Positions 18,525-26,746 of a stretch of 64,000 bases of DNA are shown one piece after another. Source of the DNA: Phytoactinopolyspora limicola (GTDB lineage: Bacteria > Actinomycetota > Actinomycetes > Jiangellales > Jiangellaceae); the NCBI RefSeq assembly GCF_011320225.1, contig NZ_JAAOEN010000003.1, forward strand, positions 434,001 through 498,000, in the 5' to 3' direction. The stretch's first letter is position 1; each line of letters begins with the position of its first letter. A program made the position numbers and the translations under genes. The notes under the pieces are model-generated. The model was not told where the DNA came from and did no database searches. It saw only the letters and a program-made list of their open reading frames with translations.

Positions 18525-19355
18525 ATGGGAAAACTGGACGGCAAGGTCGCCATCGTCACCGGTTCCGGCCGCGGCATCGGCGCCGAGATCGCACTCAAAC
18601 TGGCCGCTGATGGAGCCTCCGTCGTGGTCAACGACCTCGACGACGGACCCGCCAAGGCAACCGCCGCGGCGATCGAGGCCGCTGGCGGAAGGGCCGTGAT
18701 CTGTGCGGGCAGCGTCACCGACGACGGTTTCGCCGACCGGTTCGTGCAGACCGCCGTCGACTCCTTCGGCGGCCTGGACATCATCGTCAACAATGCCGGT
18801 TTTACCTGGGATTCGGTCATCCAGAAGTTGACCGACGAGCAGTGGGACACCATTCTCGACGTACACCTCACAGCGCCGTTCAAGATCTTGCGCGCCGCCC
18901 AACCAGTGATCGCCGCCGCCGCCAAACAGGCCAGGGAAGCCGGTGAACCGATTCCCTGCCGCAAGGTCGTCAACATCTCCTCGGTGGCCGGGCTCGGCGG
19001 CAATGCCGGCCAAGCCAACTATGCCGCCGCCAAGGCCGGCGTCACCGGCCTCACCAAGGCACTGGCCAAAGAGTGGGGCCGCTACAACGTCACCGTCAAT
19101 ACCGTCGCCTTCGGCCTGATCAAGACCCGGCTCACCGAGGCGAGCGCCGACGGAGACTCAACCATCGAGGTCGCGGGCAAGGAGATCAAGGTGGGCGTCA
19201 ACCCGGCTCTGGTCGCCACCATGGAGCAGATGATCCCGCTCGGCCGTGCCGGCACCCCCACGGACGCGGCCGGGGCGGTCTACCTGTTCTGTATCCCCGA
19301 ATCCGACTACGTCAGCGCCCAGACCCTGGTCTGCGGTGGCGGCTTCATGTTCTAA
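18525..19355 (+). CDS. SDR-family 3-hydroxyacyl-CoA dehydrogenase-like oxidoreductase
   Basis: 276 aa classical short-chain dehydrogenase. Cofactor motif TGSGRGIGAEIA at about 11-22, NNAGF at about 88, catalytic Ser in NISSVAGLGG and YAAAKAG with the Tyr-x3-Lys pair. The acidic residue after the second strand (NDLDD) suggests NAD(H) preference. There is an unusual insertion around residues 210-230 (SADGDSTIEVAGKEIKVGVN). By position it should oxidise the 3-hydroxyacyl-CoA made by the MaoC pair. AAAGGCAAC lies upstream as a modest ribosome site. Confidence 0.88.
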   Translation: MGKLDGKVAIVTGSGRGIGAEIALKLAADGASVVVNDLDDGPAKATAAAIEAAGGRAVICAGSVTDDGFADRFVQTAVDSFGGLDIIVNNAGFTWDSVIQKLTDEQWDTILDVHLTAPFKILRAAQPVIAAAAKQAREAGEPIPCRKVVNISSVAGLGGNAGQANYAAAKAGVTGLTKALAKEWGRYNVTVNTVAFGLIKTRLTEASADGDSTIEVAGKEIKVGVNPALVATMEQMIPLGRAGTPTDAAGAVYLFCIPESDYVSAQTLVCGGGFMF

Positions 19356-19362
19356 GACCATC

Positions 19363-20508
19363 ATGAAACGGACCCTATTCGAGCCGGAGCACGAGGCCTT
19401 CCGGGACAGCGCGCGCACCTTCATCACCAGAGAAGTCGCGCCGCACTACCCAGAATGGGACACGGCTGGCATCGTGCCGCGCAACCTGTTCGTCAAGGCC
19501 GGTGAGCTCGGGCTGTTCGCCGCCGTGCCGGAGCGGCACGGCGGTGCCGGTGTGGTGGACTTCCGCTACAACACCGTGTTCGCCGAAGAGGCCGCGGCCG
19601 CCGCCGTGACACCCGCGACCCTCGGCCTGTCCCTTCAGTCCGACATCTGCCTGCCCTACTTCCTGGAGCTGGCCAATGCCGAACAGCAGGCCCGCTGGCT
19701 GCCTGGCATCGCCGCCGGGGAGCTGATCACCGCCGTGGCGATGACCGAACCGGGCACCGGCTCAGACCTATCGGGCATCAGCACCCGCGCGGTCCGCGAC
19801 GGCGAATGTTACGTGGTCAACGGCGCGAAGACCTTCATCACCAACGGCATCAACGCCGATCTGGTGATCACCGCCGTGCGCACCGGCGACCACCCGCACC
19901 GCGGCCTGTCGCTCATTGTCGTGGAACGTGACACACCAGGCTTCGAGCGCGGCCGCAATCTGGCCAAGGTCGGCCTGCATGCCCAGGACACCGCCGAGCT
20001 GGCGTTCACCGACGCCCGGGTTCCGGTGGCCAACCTGCTCGGTGGTGAGGGCGACGGATTCGCCGGCCTGACCCGCAATCTCGCGCAGGAACGGGTGTCC
20101 TGCGCGGTGTCCGCGGTCGCCCAGTCCGTCGCGGCGCTCGGCTGGACGATCGACTACGTACGGGAACGCTCCGCCTTCGGCCAACCCATTGGAGCGCTGC
20201 AGAACACCCGCTTCCGGCTCGCCGAACTCGCCACCGAGATCGACATCGCCCAGCACTATGTCGACCGCTGCGTGGCGGACGTCGTCGCTGGTGAGCTGAA
20301 TCCGGTGACCGCGGCGAAGGCAAAGTGGTGGACCACCGAGTTGCAGGGCCGGGTGATGGACACCTGTGTTCAGTTGCACGGCGGCTACGGCTACATGCTG
20401 GAGTACCCGATAGCCCGCGCCTGGCAGGACTCGCGGATTTCCCGCATCTACGCGGGCACCACGGAAGTCATGAAAGAGATCATCGGCCGGTCGCTCGACC
20501 TGGACTGA
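19363..20508 (+). CDS. Acyl-CoA dehydrogenase
   Basis: 381 aa FAD flavoenzyme from the ATG just after the SDR stop. Signatures: AMTEPGTGSDLSGI (family signature 1), NGAKTFITNG, RSAFGQPIGALQNTRF, QLHGGYGYMLEYP and RIYAGTTEVMKEII. The usual catalytic Glu of YEGT is Ala here. The base is then expected to be the Glu of LAQERVSCAV (about residue 243), the position used by long-chain and isovaleryl-CoA dehydrogenases, which hints at a long or branched substrate. It performs the first step of the beta-oxidation round encoded by the operon. Confidence 0.92.
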   Translation: MKRTLFEPEHEAFRDSARTFITREVAPHYPEWDTAGIVPRNLFVKAGELGLFAAVPERHGGAGVVDFRYNTVFAEEAAAAAVTPATLGLSLQSDICLPYFLELANAEQQARWLPGIAAGELITAVAMTEPGTGSDLSGISTRAVRDGECYVVNGAKTFITNGINADLVITAVRTGDHPHRGLSLIVVERDTPGFERGRNLAKVGLHAQDTAELAFTDARVPVANLLGGEGDGFAGLTRNLAQERVSCAVSAVAQSVAALGWTIDYVRERSAFGQPIGALQNTRFRLAELATEIDIAQHYVDRCVADVVAGELNPVTAAKAKWWTTELQGRVMDTCVQLHGGYGYMLEYPIARAWQDSRISRIYAGTTEVMKEIIGRSLDLD

Positions 20509-20537
20509 CGGATATTCATCAACGACGGGAGCTTCCC

Positions 20538-22103
20538 ATGTCTCATAGAACGCCGCGTCGCGGTTCGTGGATCGCAGCCGGGACGGTTGTCTGTGTGGCC
20601 TTGGTCAGTTGTGCCGGAGACGCCGGCGATGACGACGTCGGCGAAGCGCCGCTCGGTAAGGAGTTAAGTTCCGAGGACGCCGGTGAGCAGTGCGACGCAC
20701 TGGTCGGCTACGTCGCCGACAGCGTCACCGTGGAATCGACCACGTTGGTCGCCGAGGCCGATGGGGTTGGTGAACACTGTCTGGTCGAAGCCGTGATCCG
20801 TACCCCCGGAGACGACACCGTCGATGGGAACGACGTGGGCTTTCACGTCGGGCTCCCGTCGACCTGGACGGGCGACTTCTTCTTCCAAGGCGTCGGCGGC
20901 TTCGCGGGCGAGGTAGGCAGTCTGGATGCGGGTCTGGTGCGCGGGCACGCCGCGGCGTCGACCGACACGGGGCACCGGGCAAGCTCGGTCGACGGCAGCT
21001 GGGCGTTGCACAACTATCCGGCGCAGCTCGATTGGGCCCACCGTGGCACACATGTCGCGACGCTGGCCTCGAAGGCGATCGTTGAGGAGTACTACGCGTC
21101 GACGCCGCGCTACTCCTACTTCGAGGGATGCTCGAACGGTGGTCGGCAAGGTCTGATGGCCGCTCAGCGTTATCCCGACGACTTCGATGGCATCGTGGTG
21201 CACGCTCCGGGTATTTCGCTCGTCGCGATGGTGGCGTCGTGGGTATGGCAGATCCAGGCGCAGCTGCGAACCGAAGGTGCATGGTTGCCTCCTGAGGACA
21301 TCGCCGCGCTGGACGCGGCCACCCTGGAGGCCGCGTACGCCGCCGATGCCGCGGTGGCCGACCTGGTGGTGGCACCTGACCGCATCGACGGGGGTGTCGC
21401 GGCGACGTTGGTCGAGGCCGACATTCTGACCGCGGAGCAAGCGGCGGCGGTGACGGCGATCCACGGTGGCTGGCCGGACCGCAGCGATCTGGTGCCCGGT
21501 CACCCGATCGGCCACGAATCGACCTGGCCGGCCTACCTCACCGGCATGGTCGCGCCGGTGCCAGGTGACAATGGACTCACCTTCCCGGCCGCCGAGGGCA
21601 TCCCCGTCGGTTGGATCCTGGCCAGCGAGATCCTGCGCTACTTCGTCTTCGACGATCCCGAGTACGACCTCGCGTCGTTCGATCTGGACACCGACCTCAG
21701 CCACCTGAGCGAACTCGCATCCTTACTCGACGCCGACGATCCGGATCTCTCCGAGTTTCAGGATCGTGGCGGCCGCCTGCTGATGACTCACGGCCTAGCC
21801 GATCCCGCCATCAACGCACAGCACACCATCGGATACTACGAGCAGGTCCACGAGACGATGGGTTCCGACATCGCCGACCTGGCGCGCCTTTATCTCGTGC
21901 CCGGAATGGACCATTGCCGCGGTGGCGCTGGGCTCACCCACTTCGACGCGCTCGACGCGATGGAGAAGTGGGTACACGACGGCACCGCACCCGATGAGCT
22001 CCGCGCGACGGACGAAACCGCGGAACGCCAGGCTCCGCTGTGCCCATACCCTGCCCAGATCGTGGCGAAAGAGAACGGCGACGATCTGTGGAGCTGCGAG
22101 TAA
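20538..22103 (+). CDS. Tannase/feruloyl-esterase-family lipoprotein
   Basis: 521 aa, ATG with GGGAG 6 bp upstream. N-terminal lipoprotein signal: basic MSHRTPRRGS, hydrophobic core, lipobox LVSC (Cys about 25). The esterase body shows the family's CS-D-HC triad: EGCSNGGRQG with Ser about 199, HGLADPAINAQH with Asp about 421, and PGMDHCRGG with His about 458. The Cys residues flanking Ser and His form the diagnostic disulfide. Family members cleave aromatic esters (gallate, ferulate, MHET). Surface exposure and linkage to beta-oxidation genes suggest it releases an acid that is then imported and degraded. It converges with the tandem TetR gene. Confidence 0.9.
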   Translation: MSHRTPRRGSWIAAGTVVCVALVSCAGDAGDDDVGEAPLGKELSSEDAGEQCDALVGYVADSVTVESTTLVAEADGVGEHCLVEAVIRTPGDDTVDGNDVGFHVGLPSTWTGDFFFQGVGGFAGEVGSLDAGLVRGHAAASTDTGHRASSVDGSWALHNYPAQLDWAHRGTHVATLASKAIVEEYYASTPRYSYFEGCSNGGRQGLMAAQRYPDDFDGIVVHAPGISLVAMVASWVWQIQAQLRTEGAWLPPEDIAALDAATLEAAYAADAAVADLVVAPDRIDGGVAATLVEADILTAEQAAAVTAIHGGWPDRSDLVPGHPIGHESTWPAYLTGMVAPVPGDNGLTFPAAEGIPVGWILASEILRYFVFDDPEYDLASFDLDTDLSHLSELASLLDADDPDLSEFQDRGGRLLMTHGLADPAINAQHTIGYYEQVHETMGSDIADLARLYLVPGMDHCRGGAGLTHFDALDAMEKWVHDGTAPDELRATDETAERQAPLCPYPAQIVAKENGDDLWSCE

Positions 22104-22118
22104 AGAAGTCCGGCGCGG

Positions 22119-23357
22119 TTACCGGCTCGCCACGACTGAGGACGTGTCGGGCCGGGAATCGCCCAGGCTGATCGCCGCGTGAAGGATGGCCTGGCCGACG
22201 GCGACCGTGTCGGAGACGAGGTGGGTGCGCGTTCGCAGATGTTTGGTGCGGGCGACATTGTTGACCATGGTGAAGATGGCTTGTACACACATCTGTGATT
22301 CTGGTTCGGACAGCGCCGGATTCGCCTCGCCCAGCAACCGTAGCCATTCACCGACGTAGCTGTGTTCGAGCGCCACGATCTGCCCTTTGTCCTCCTCCGG
22401 CAGGTGGGCGACCTCGGTCAGGAGGGTGCCGACCAGTTCCGGGTGGGCGATCATCAGCTCGACGTAGCTGCGCAGGGCCATCTCGAGCGCCTCGCGAGGA
22501 CTGGACGCGTGTGCGAGGGCATGGCTCAGTCCGAGTTGCAGGCCGGCTGCTCCTCGGGATAATGCCGTGATGAGCAGATCGGCCTTGGAGGTGAAGTGGT
22601 TGTACACGCTGGCGCTGACGATGCCGGCGGCGGCACCGATGTCGTCCATGCTGACGTCGTGGTAGCCGCGCTCGTTGAACAGCCGGATCGCCGCGCCGAG
22701 CAGCACTTCGCGCCGCGATACCGGGGTGATACCGCGGTTGTTGGTGTACGGCACGGACTGGGTCTGGCCGGTGTGGATATCGCTGTCCCACACCGCCCGG
22801 CTGAGCGTGACCAGGACGGCGACGGTGTGGTCGGACGGCAGGTCGAGGGCGTAGAAGGACGGGCTGAGCAGGACGCCGGTGGTGGACCAGGTGAGAAAGT
22901 CGATGTCAGCGGGTGAGATGTCGGCTCGGGTCTGCCGGAGCAGCTCCCCGATCCGGACCGCGAGAGTCCGCACATGCTCACGCAGGGCGAGTCGCTGCTC
23001 CTCCGGCAGATGACGGCTTTCTCGTTGCCACAACACACCCAGCTCGCGGTGCTCGACGGTCAGCTCGGCCAGGTCGGACAGCAGTAGCTCGGGTTGGTCG
23101 CCCGCTTGGCGGTTGGCCAGGCTGTTGTCGAGCACTTCCAGCGAGTGGTCGATGACGTGGCTCAGCAACTCCTGCTTGTTGCGGAAGTGGCGATAGAGCG
23201 CACCGGGAGTCACACCGACGTCCTGTGCGATGTCGGCCATGCTGACCCGGTGGTAGCCGTAGCGGTGAAACCGCCGAGCCGCCGCGGCCAGGATCAGCGC
23301 CCTGCGGTTGCGGGGACGGGTGCGGGCCGTGCTACGTCGCGCCGATGGTGTGTGCAT
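22119..23357 (-). CDS. Tandem TetR-family regulator (two TetR units fused)
   Basis: 412 aa with two complete TetR helix-turn-helix domains. The first is at about 20-66 (FHRYGYHRVSMADIAQDVGVTPGALYRHFRNKQELL), the second at about 218-265 (FNERGYHDVSMDDIGAAAGIVSASVYNHFTSKADLL). Each is followed by an alpha-helical ligand domain with the shared HLPEE motif. One chain thus mimics a TetR dimer. Start at the second candidate ATG, which has GGGAAGG about 6 bp upstream. Its position between the thiolase operon and the Liv operon suggests it represses the acyl-CoA catabolic genes in response to an acyl-CoA. Confidence 0.9.
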   Translation of the reverse strand: MHTPSARRSTARTRPRNRRALILAAAARRFHRYGYHRVSMADIAQDVGVTPGALYRHFRNKQELLSHVIDHSLEVLDNSLANRQAGDQPELLLSDLAELTVEHRELGVLWQRESRHLPEEQRLALREHVRTLAVRIGELLRQTRADISPADIDFLTWSTTGVLLSPSFYALDLPSDHTVAVLVTLSRAVWDSDIHTGQTQSVPYTNNRGITPVSRREVLLGAAIRLFNERGYHDVSMDDIGAAAGIVSASVYNHFTSKADLLITALSRGAAGLQLGLSHALAHASSPREALEMALRSYVELMIAHPELVGTLLTEVAHLPEEDKGQIVALEHSYVGEWLRLLGEANPALSEPESQMCVQAIFTMVNNVARTKHLRTRTHLVSDTVAVGQAILHAAISLGDSRPDTSSVVASR

Positions 23358-23436
23358 CGTGTGCCTTCCCACCCCTTTCGCGCTGACGATGCCATTACTC
23401 TAGACGCCGCGCGATGCCTCAGGTCGTAAAGGCGGG

Positions 23437-24720
23437 CTACTCCAGGGCGAACTCGTACGACGTGGCGGCCTCGGAGGTGACGGCGCTGTCCAGAACGGCC
23501 AGTCCGAACGGTTTCTCCGGGTCGACGACGAACATGGTGCTCTCCAGCGGTGGCACCCGCGAGTCGGGGGCGCCGTACTGGTAGTCGCCCGTCAGGCCAT
23601 CGAAGCTCACGACACCGAGGCCATGTGCAGCTTCCAGAACCCCCACGTGGGACAGGTCCCCGAGTTCTACGGCCGCTTCCAACGCCGCTGTTAAGGCCTG
23701 CGCCATGAGGTAGCCGTAGATGAAGTAACTGTCGGGTTGCTGCTCTGGTGCATACTCCTCGACGTGGGCGATCAGCTCGCGCATACCCGCGACGGTGTCG
23801 TCTCCCCATTCGGTGCCCTCAGAGACGACGATGACGTGCTCTTGGAGGTACTCACCGATCGGCGATTCGGCCATGGCACCCATGTAGGTCGGAGCTACGC
23901 CGTACCACTGCGGTGTGTATCCGGCCTGCGCGGCTGCGCCCCACACTCGGGCGGCGTCGCTGGGTGTCGTGGCGAGCACCACCATGTCGCAGCCCGCACG
24001 GCGCAGCGCCCCGATCTGGCCCGAGTAGTTCTCGGTGCCGGAGCTGAAGCGCTGTTTGCTGGCGATGTCGATGCCGAGTTCGGCGGCGGCGTGCTCGGCA
24101 CCGTCTTCGGCCGCGTCGCCGACGACGTCATCCTGTCCCATCGTGCAGATGGCGGCATCGTCGCCGCCGCCGTGGGTGAAGTAGTGCTCGATGGCGTTGA
24201 TGACCTGTATCTGATACGGGGCGCCAACCGGGAGCAGGTTGTCTTCGGTGACCCAGAGCCCGTCGAGTGAACCTGGTACGGCAAGTACGCCGTCGCTGTC
24301 CAACTGCGGGAGCACCGCCTGGGTCGAGGGGGTGCCGAGCAGCTGGACGATCGCCACCACGTCCCCCTTGATCTTGTTGTACTGCCGCACCGCGACGTCG
24401 GCGCTGTACTGCGTGTCTTCCAGCACGAGCTCGACCGGGTATCTCCCGGCGATGCCGCCGGCGGAGTTGACGTGGTCGAACCAGACCTGGTGGCCGGTGG
24501 TCATCGGTTCGCCGATGACCGCGACCGGACCAGAGAAGGCGCCGAGCACCCCGACCCTGATCGATTCACCGTCGAAGCCGGTGGTCGTGGCGGGTTCGCC
24601 GGCGTTCCGGTCGGCGTCGTCAGAAGTTCCGCCCGCACCGCCGCAGGCCGCGGTGGCCAGGGCGACGGTGACGGTGGCGGCGAGTGTGGTTGTTGCGCTT
24701 CGGATCTTTCGGGTGCTCAT
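23437..24720 (-). CDS. livK: Branched-chain-type ABC transporter substrate-binding lipoprotein
   Basis: 427 aa type I periplasmic-binding fold of the LivK/amide-binding family. Signal MSTRKIRSATTTLAA with lipobox TAAC; mature start after Cys about 25. Hallmarks: IRVGVLGAFSGPVAVIGEPM, HVNSAGGIAGR and the EDTQYSADVAV strand, then SSGTENYSGQIGALRRAGCD. It is the first gene of a collinear Liv operon. Actinobacterial homologues beside acyl-CoA genes often import aromatic or aliphatic acids rather than leucine, and the embedded CoA ligase supports that here. Confidence 0.9.
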   Translation of the reverse strand: MSTRKIRSATTTLAATVTVALATAACGGAGGTSDDADRNAGEPATTTGFDGESIRVGVLGAFSGPVAVIGEPMTTGHQVWFDHVNSAGGIAGRYPVELVLEDTQYSADVAVRQYNKIKGDVVAIVQLLGTPSTQAVLPQLDSDGVLAVPGSLDGLWVTEDNLLPVGAPYQIQVINAIEHYFTHGGGDDAAICTMGQDDVVGDAAEDGAEHAAAELGIDIASKQRFSSGTENYSGQIGALRRAGCDMVVLATTPSDAARVWGAAAQAGYTPQWYGVAPTYMGAMAESPIGEYLQEHVIVVSEGTEWGDDTVAGMRELIAHVEEYAPEQQPDSYFIYGYLMAQALTAALEAAVELGDLSHVGVLEAAHGLGVVSFDGLTGDYQYGAPDSRVPPLESTMFVVDPEKPFGLAVLDSAVTSEAATSYEFALE

Positions 24721-24740
24721 GGTGGGCGTCTCCTTCGCGA

Positions 24741-25850
24741 TCAGTAGGTGAATGGCCAGGAGGTGAAGTAGGCCTTGATCCGTAGCCACATCGCGGCGAT
24801 GCCTCGGGGCTCGAACACGATGAACAGCACGATCAATAGGCCGAACAGAATGGCGTTGAGGGTGTAGGCGGTGATGATGCCGTCGCTCCCCGCGCCGGAG
24901 CGCACGCCGGGGATCGTGGTGCTGTATCGATCGATCAGCGCTGGCAGGCCGCCGACGAAGAGAGCGCCGAGCACGGATCCGAAGATGGTGCCGAGACCTC
25001 CGACGATGATGATCACGATGTACTGCACGGAGAGGAGAAGAGTCCACTCGTCGGGGCTGACGAACTGCTGATAGGAGCCGAACAGGGCCCCGGCGACGGC
25101 AGCCATCGCGCTAGAGACGACGAACACGCCAATCTTGTGGCGACCGACCCGGACACCGATGACCTCCGCGGCCTGGTCGTGGTCTCGGATGGCCTGCAGC
25201 GCACGTCCTGGGCGGGTCCGGACGAGATTCTTCGCCAGCAGCGCGACCACCGCCACCAAGGCCCACACCAGCCAGAAATAGCCCTGATTACGCGAGTACG
25301 TCTCACCGGCGATGGTGAGCTGACTAAAGTCGACCGGGCCCACGGCCGCCGCCGCGTTCACCGGGGTTCCGCTGTTGCCGCCGGTGAGACCGGTGTAGTT
25401 GCGCCAGACGTGCTCACCGATGAAAACCAGGCCCAGCGTGACAACCGCCAGGTAGAACCCGCGAATGCGCAACGTGAAGGGGCCGATGAGTCCCCCGAGT
25501 ACCCCACCGGCGACGGCGGCGGCGAGCAGCCACCAGGGCATACTCAGCCCGAGGTCACCGCCAACGCGGGCCGCGCAGTAGGCGCCCGCGGCGATGAAGA
25601 AGGCATGCCCGAGGGAAATCTGCCCGGCGTAGCCGGTGAGCAGGTTCAGTCCGATCGCACCGATGGCGGTGATACCCGCATAGATGAGCACCGAGAGCCA
25701 GAAGTCCTGCTGAACCACGATCGGCAGGGCGAGGAACACCGTCACCAAGACGGCTAGGCCGAAGCGTGACCACGGGGTGCGCCACAGCTTGAGGTCGTCG
25801 GCGTATCCGCGAACGAGTCGATGGTGTGGGCGTTGGGCGCCTTTAAGCAT
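24741..25850 (-). CDS. livM: Branched-chain-type ABC permease, LivM-like
   Basis: 369 aa with about ten helices. LivM features: LNLLTGYAGQISLGHAFFIAAGAY, LRIRGFYLAVVTLGLVFI, and the EAA-like loop RPGRALQAIRDHDQAAEVIGV, then IIIIVGGLGTIFGSVLGA. The ATG at 25850 overlaps the LivH stop by 1 bp; the frame is open upstream but that part is antisense-like to LivH. With LivH it forms the membrane channel of the uptake system. Confidence 0.9.
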   Translation of the reverse strand: MLKGAQRPHHRLVRGYADDLKLWRTPWSRFGLAVLVTVFLALPIVVQQDFWLSVLIYAGITAIGAIGLNLLTGYAGQISLGHAFFIAAGAYCAARVGGDLGLSMPWWLLAAAVAGGVLGGLIGPFTLRIRGFYLAVVTLGLVFIGEHVWRNYTGLTGGNSGTPVNAAAAVGPVDFSQLTIAGETYSRNQGYFWLVWALVAVVALLAKNLVRTRPGRALQAIRDHDQAAEVIGVRVGRHKIGVFVVSSAMAAVAGALFGSYQQFVSPDEWTLLLSVQYIVIIIVGGLGTIFGSVLGALFVGGLPALIDRYSTTIPGVRSGAGSDGIITAYTLNAILFGLLIVLFIVFEPRGIAAMWLRIKAYFTSWPFTY

Positions 25851-26746
25851 CAGATCCGCCTCACTTCTTTGGTTCCGAGCAGCCCATAGGGGCGGATCAA
25901 CAAGATCGCGATCATCAGCAGGTACGGCACGATCGTGGACACGTTGTCGCCGGCCCAGGAGAACAGCTGGTCCTGATAGCCGCGGGTCAACGCCTCGGCC
26001 AGCCCGATCAGGAGCCCAGCGAGCACGGCACCGGCCGGGGAGTCCATCCCGCCGACGATCATGGCGGGGAACGCGACCAGCGCGATCAGGCCGATCTCGG
26101 GCGACAGCCCGCCGGGACCCGCCGCCACCGTGACCCCGGCGAGCGCGCCGAGCGCCGACGCGATCGCCCACGACATCGCGTAGACCCGGCGAGCGCTGAT
26201 GCCCTGCGCCAACGCGGCCTCCGGATCGAACGCCGTCACTCGCATCGCCAGGCCCAGCGTGCTGAACCGGAAGAACACGAACAGGGCGAGTACGGCCGCG
26301 GCGGTGAGGGCGATCGTCCACAGATCACGTACGCCGAGCACGATGTCGCCGACCGCAACCGTCTGTACGTTCCACGGGTTGGTCGGGTAGCGGTGGTCGA
26401 AGCCCCAGACCACGGTGACCAGCGATTCCAGCACGAAGAGCAGACCGATCGTGACCATGACGACGGCGAAGGGCGGCTGGCCCACCATACGCCGCAGCAC
26501 GGTTCGCTCGAATCCGATACCGAGCACGGCGACGGACAAACAGGCCAGCGCGGCTGCCACCGCGAAGGCGATGCCGATGTGGTTGGTGTAGGTGTAGGCC
26601 AGGTAGGCACCGATGGCCAGCACGCCGCCCTGCGCGAAGTTGAGTACACCGGTGGCTTTGTAGATGATGACGAACCCGAGGGCGATCAAGGCGTAGGTGG
26701 AGCCGAGGGCCACACCGGCGAACGCGTTCTGGATGAGATCGGTCAT
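25850..26746 (-). CDS. livH: Branched-chain-type ABC permease, LivH-like
   Basis: 298 aa polytopic protein with LivH motifs: GVALGSTYALIALGFVIIYKATGVLNFAQGG at the N-terminus and the loop FDPEAALAQGISARRVYAMSW, then IVGGMDSPAGAVLAGLLIG. It overlaps the acyl-CoA synthetase gene by 4 bp upstream and LivM downstream, so all are cotranslated. Substrate class is inferred from the operon, not from the sequence. Confidence 0.9.
   Translation of the reverse strand: MTDLIQNAFAGVALGSTYALIALGFVIIYKATGVLNFAQGGVLAIGAYLAYTYTNHIGIAFAVAAALACLSVAVLGIGFERTVLRRMVGQPPFAVVMVTIGLLFVLESLVTVVWGFDHRYPTNPWNVQTVAVGDIVLGVRDLWTIALTAAAVLALFVFFRFSTLGLAMRVTAFDPEAALAQGISARRVYAMSWAIASALGALAGVTVAAGPGGLSPEIGLIALVAFPAMIVGGMDSPAGAVLAGLLIGLAEALTRGYQDQLFSWAGDNVSTIVPYLLMIAILLIRPYGLLGTKEVRRI

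Noticed and set aside
16502-20508. Steroid side-chain (ChsH/Ltp2) locus
   Set aside because: The SCP-x-type thiolase and MaoC pair recall it, but the DUF35 partner and other steroid genes are absent and the thiolase retains its Cys nucleophile.
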